A stretch of 8,531 nt of DNA, taken from NCBI GenBank assembly GCA_021161165.1, contig JAGHBF010000164.1:1-8531 (forward strand), read 5' to 3'. This DNA is from Candidatus Aminicenantota bacterium (lineage in GTDB: Bacteria; Acidobacteriota; Aminicenantia; S016-38). Numbering within the stretch: the stretch's first letter is position 1; each line of letters opens with the position of its first letter. The notes beneath the pieces were generated by a model. It searched no databases, was not told the origin of the DNA, and was given only the letters and a program-made list of their open reading frames with translations. Made by a program: the position numbers and the translations under genes. Positions 7,717 to 8,531 of the stretch are shown piece after piece.

Positions 7717-8117
7717 AAATTCTCTTCGCAATTTTGCTTGCAATCCAGGAAGCTATTATAGGCACTTCATCTCTCGGACCTGTTTCTATTCTGGAAACAA
7801 AATGGGTCAAAGAAATAGGTCTTGTAAAAAAAGACCTCACACTAAAAGAAACTGCTGAATTAATTGTCTTAGCCAGGTTATCCTTTCAAAGGTATCAGGG
7901 AAGCTTTGATATAAAGGATGAAACCATTAATCCATTTATAAAAAAAGCCAGGGAGCTTGGTTTGCCCGATTCTTTTTCAATTCCCCTTATAAAGGGATTT
8001 ATTCTGTTAGAGAAAATAAAGACAAATAAATTTGGGAACAGAGAAAGTCTGTTTCAATTATGGAAACAAAATGAACTTCGCAGACAGAACTTCAGATTTA
8101 TTTTTAATCCTCAGTAA
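7713..8117 (+). CDS. Small, probably exported protein of unknown function
   Basis: I do not recognise this 134-residue protein. It begins MKILFAILLAIQEAIIG, a hydrophobic stretch that fits a signal peptide or single N-terminal anchor. There is no clear lipobox cysteine; the protein contains no cysteine at all. The rest looks mainly alpha-helical and basic, with LKETAELIVLARLSF (44-58) and PFIKKARELGLPD (74-86) as likely helices and an Arg/Lys/Asn/Gln-rich tail ending FRFIFNPQ. The start is supported by GGGAG at 7701-7705, seven bases upstream, and by a four-base ATGA overlap with the Omp85 gene, so it is very likely translated with it. Being last in a TamB-Omp85 operon, it may be a periplasmic accessory factor, but that rests on context alone. 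Confidence 0.75.
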   Translation: MKILFAILLAIQEAIIGTSSLGPVSILETKWVKEIGLVKKDLTLKETAELIVLARLSFQRYQGSFDIKDETINPFIKKARELGLPDSFSIPLIKGFILLEKIKTNKFGNRESLFQLWKQNELRRQNFRFIFNPQ

Positions 8118-8124
8118 ACAAAAA

Positions 8125-8152
8125 CCCTTTTATAGCTAATATGAAGGGCTTT
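8125..8152 (+). terminator. Weak intrinsic terminator candidate after the operon
   Basis: CCCTTT-ATA at 8125-8134 (one bulged T) can pair with TATGAAGGG at 8140-8148 around a five-base loop, including one G-U pair. Only a short CTTT follows, so it is weaker than a standard rho-independent terminator. It lies eight bases after the last stop of the operon, which is the expected place. Confidence 0.4.
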
Positions 8153-8154
8153 AA

Positions 8155-8161
8155 AAGGAGG
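8155..8161 (+). promoter_or_regulatory. Strong Shine-Dalgarno sequence with no well-placed start codon
   Basis: AAGGAGG is a perfect ribosome binding site but ends 37 bases before the FHA gene's ATG at 8199. The only nearby start in reach is a TTG at 8164, two bases downstream. It opens a 12-codon frame whose TGA (8200-8202) overlaps the FHA ATG. Either a leader peptide is translated and coupled to the FHA gene, or the sequence is a chance or relic site. Confidence 0.45.
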
Positions 8162-8163
8162 AC

Positions 8164-8192
8164 TTGACTAAAATTAAGGTTGACTGTAAATT
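8164..8192 (+). promoter_or_regulatory. Possible sigma70-type promoter for the FHA gene
   Basis: TTGACT (8164-8169, five of six -35 consensus bases) is followed after 17 bases by TAAATT (8187-8192, four of six -10 bases, also fitting TANNNT). Predicted transcription would begin near 8199, right at the FHA start codon, implying a leaderless message. In AT-rich DNA such matches occur by chance, and this reading excludes translation from the SD at 8155. Confidence 0.25.
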
Positions 8193-8198
8193 TTATAT

Positions 8199-8531
8199 AT
8201 GATACTTGTTTTAAAATTTATCAGGACCACAACTCCTGCTTATATCTCACTAAACAAAGGCAAATACCTCGTAGGAAGAGATAAAAAATCCGACATACTT
8301 ATAGAGCATCCTACAGTTTCGAGGAAACACTGCCTGATTGAATTTAAAAAAGATAAATGGATTATTACGGACCTTGGGAGCAAAAATGGTGTTTTTATAA
8401 ACGAAAACCCTGTACTTACCTCAGGGGCCCTGAAAGATGGAGACAAACTTAAAATTGGTAAGGTAAATCTAAGGGTAGAAATTTATCCCGAGGAAGATTA
8501 TCTAATAGAAAAATTATCTAAACTTCCTGTG
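8199..8531 (+). CDS. FHA (forkhead-associated) domain protein, 3' end beyond the window
   Basis: ATG at 8199 opens a frame that stays open for 111 codons to the right edge. In-frame stops at 8187-8189 and 8181-8183 rule out an upstream extension. The translated part is a complete FHA domain at about residues 3-95, with GRDKKSDI (26-33), SRKHC (41-45), LGSKNGVFIN (59-68) and LKDGDKLKIG (78-87). Arg27, Ser41, His44 and Asn63 match the conserved positions that bind phosphothreonine peptides in this family. Bacterial FHA proteins read Ser/Thr kinase signals or recruit partners, and the domain is commonly fused to other modules. What follows PEEDYLIEKLSKLPV is outside the window, so the full protein (kinase-linked regulator, cyclase, transcription factor or secretion adaptor) cannot be told. 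No good SD lies at normal distance. It is separated from the preceding operon by an 81-base gap. Confidence 0.9.
   Translation, partial: MILVLKFIRTTTPAYISLNKGKYLVGRDKKSDILIEHPTVSRKHCLIEFKKDKWIITDLGSKNGVFINENPVLTSGALKDGDKLKIGKVNLRVEIYPEEDYLIEKLSKLPV

Noticed and set aside
1..8531. CRISPR arrays, tRNA or rRNA genes, insertion sequences, att sites
   Set aside because: I saw no regularly spaced direct repeats, cloverleaf or rRNA core sequences, transposase motifs or terminal inverted repeats on either strand by eye; coding sequence accounts for nearly all of the window.
8187..8531. A frameshift joining the short TTG frame to the FHA gene, as at tamB
   Set aside because: The FHA domain begins normally from ATG 8199 (MILVLKFIR leading into the GRD strand), so no upstream residues are missing, and there is no homopolymer at the junction.

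Overview
The window looks like chromosomal DNA of an AT-rich, Gram-negative (diderm) bacterium, probably an uncultured and possibly thermophilic lineage. The diderm call rests on a TamB-like inner-membrane/periplasm bridging protein followed by an Omp85-family outer-membrane protein. The AT-rich call rests on base composition, heavy use of ATA for Ile and of AGA/AGG for Arg, and purine-rich coding strands; these also fit thermophiles, but the phylum cannot be fixed from this window. All recognised genes are on the + strand.

Positions 1-8117 form one tightly packed operon of six genes. (1) The 3' part of a two-domain fibronectin type III protein, probably cut at the left edge. (2) A fumarylacetoacetate-hydrolase (FAH) family enzyme. 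(3) A short (type 3B) transaldolase. (4) tamB. (5) An Omp85 (BamA/TamA) protein with about seven POTRA domains. (6) A small, probably exported protein of unknown function. Every junction overlaps: 4 bases at 628, 17 at 1394, 4 at 2035, 53 at 5170 and 4 at 7713. Translational coupling is therefore likely throughout.

Positions 8118-8198 are an 81-base intergenic gap with a weak hairpin terminator, a strong but oddly placed Shine-Dalgarno sequence and a possible promoter. A new gene starts at 8199 and runs off the right edge; it opens with a complete forkhead-associated (FHA) phosphothreonine-binding domain.

Functionally, TamB and the Omp85 protein probably act together as a TAM-like envelope system for outer-membrane protein insertion or phospholipid transport. 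The FAH enzyme and transaldolase are cytosolic carbon-metabolism enzymes that share the transcript without an obvious mechanistic link. I do not see a wholly new system.

The most interesting point is the start of tamB. The natural ATG, overlapping the transaldolase stop, and the signal anchor are out of frame with the rest of the gene, and the break coincides with a run of nine T residues. This is a homopolymer sequencing error, a phase-variable switch, or slippage during transcription or translation. Other points of note are a missing metal-ligand glutamate in the FAH enzyme, a non-canonical L6 motif and C-terminus in the Omp85 protein, and a possible leader peptide or leaderless start before the FHA gene.
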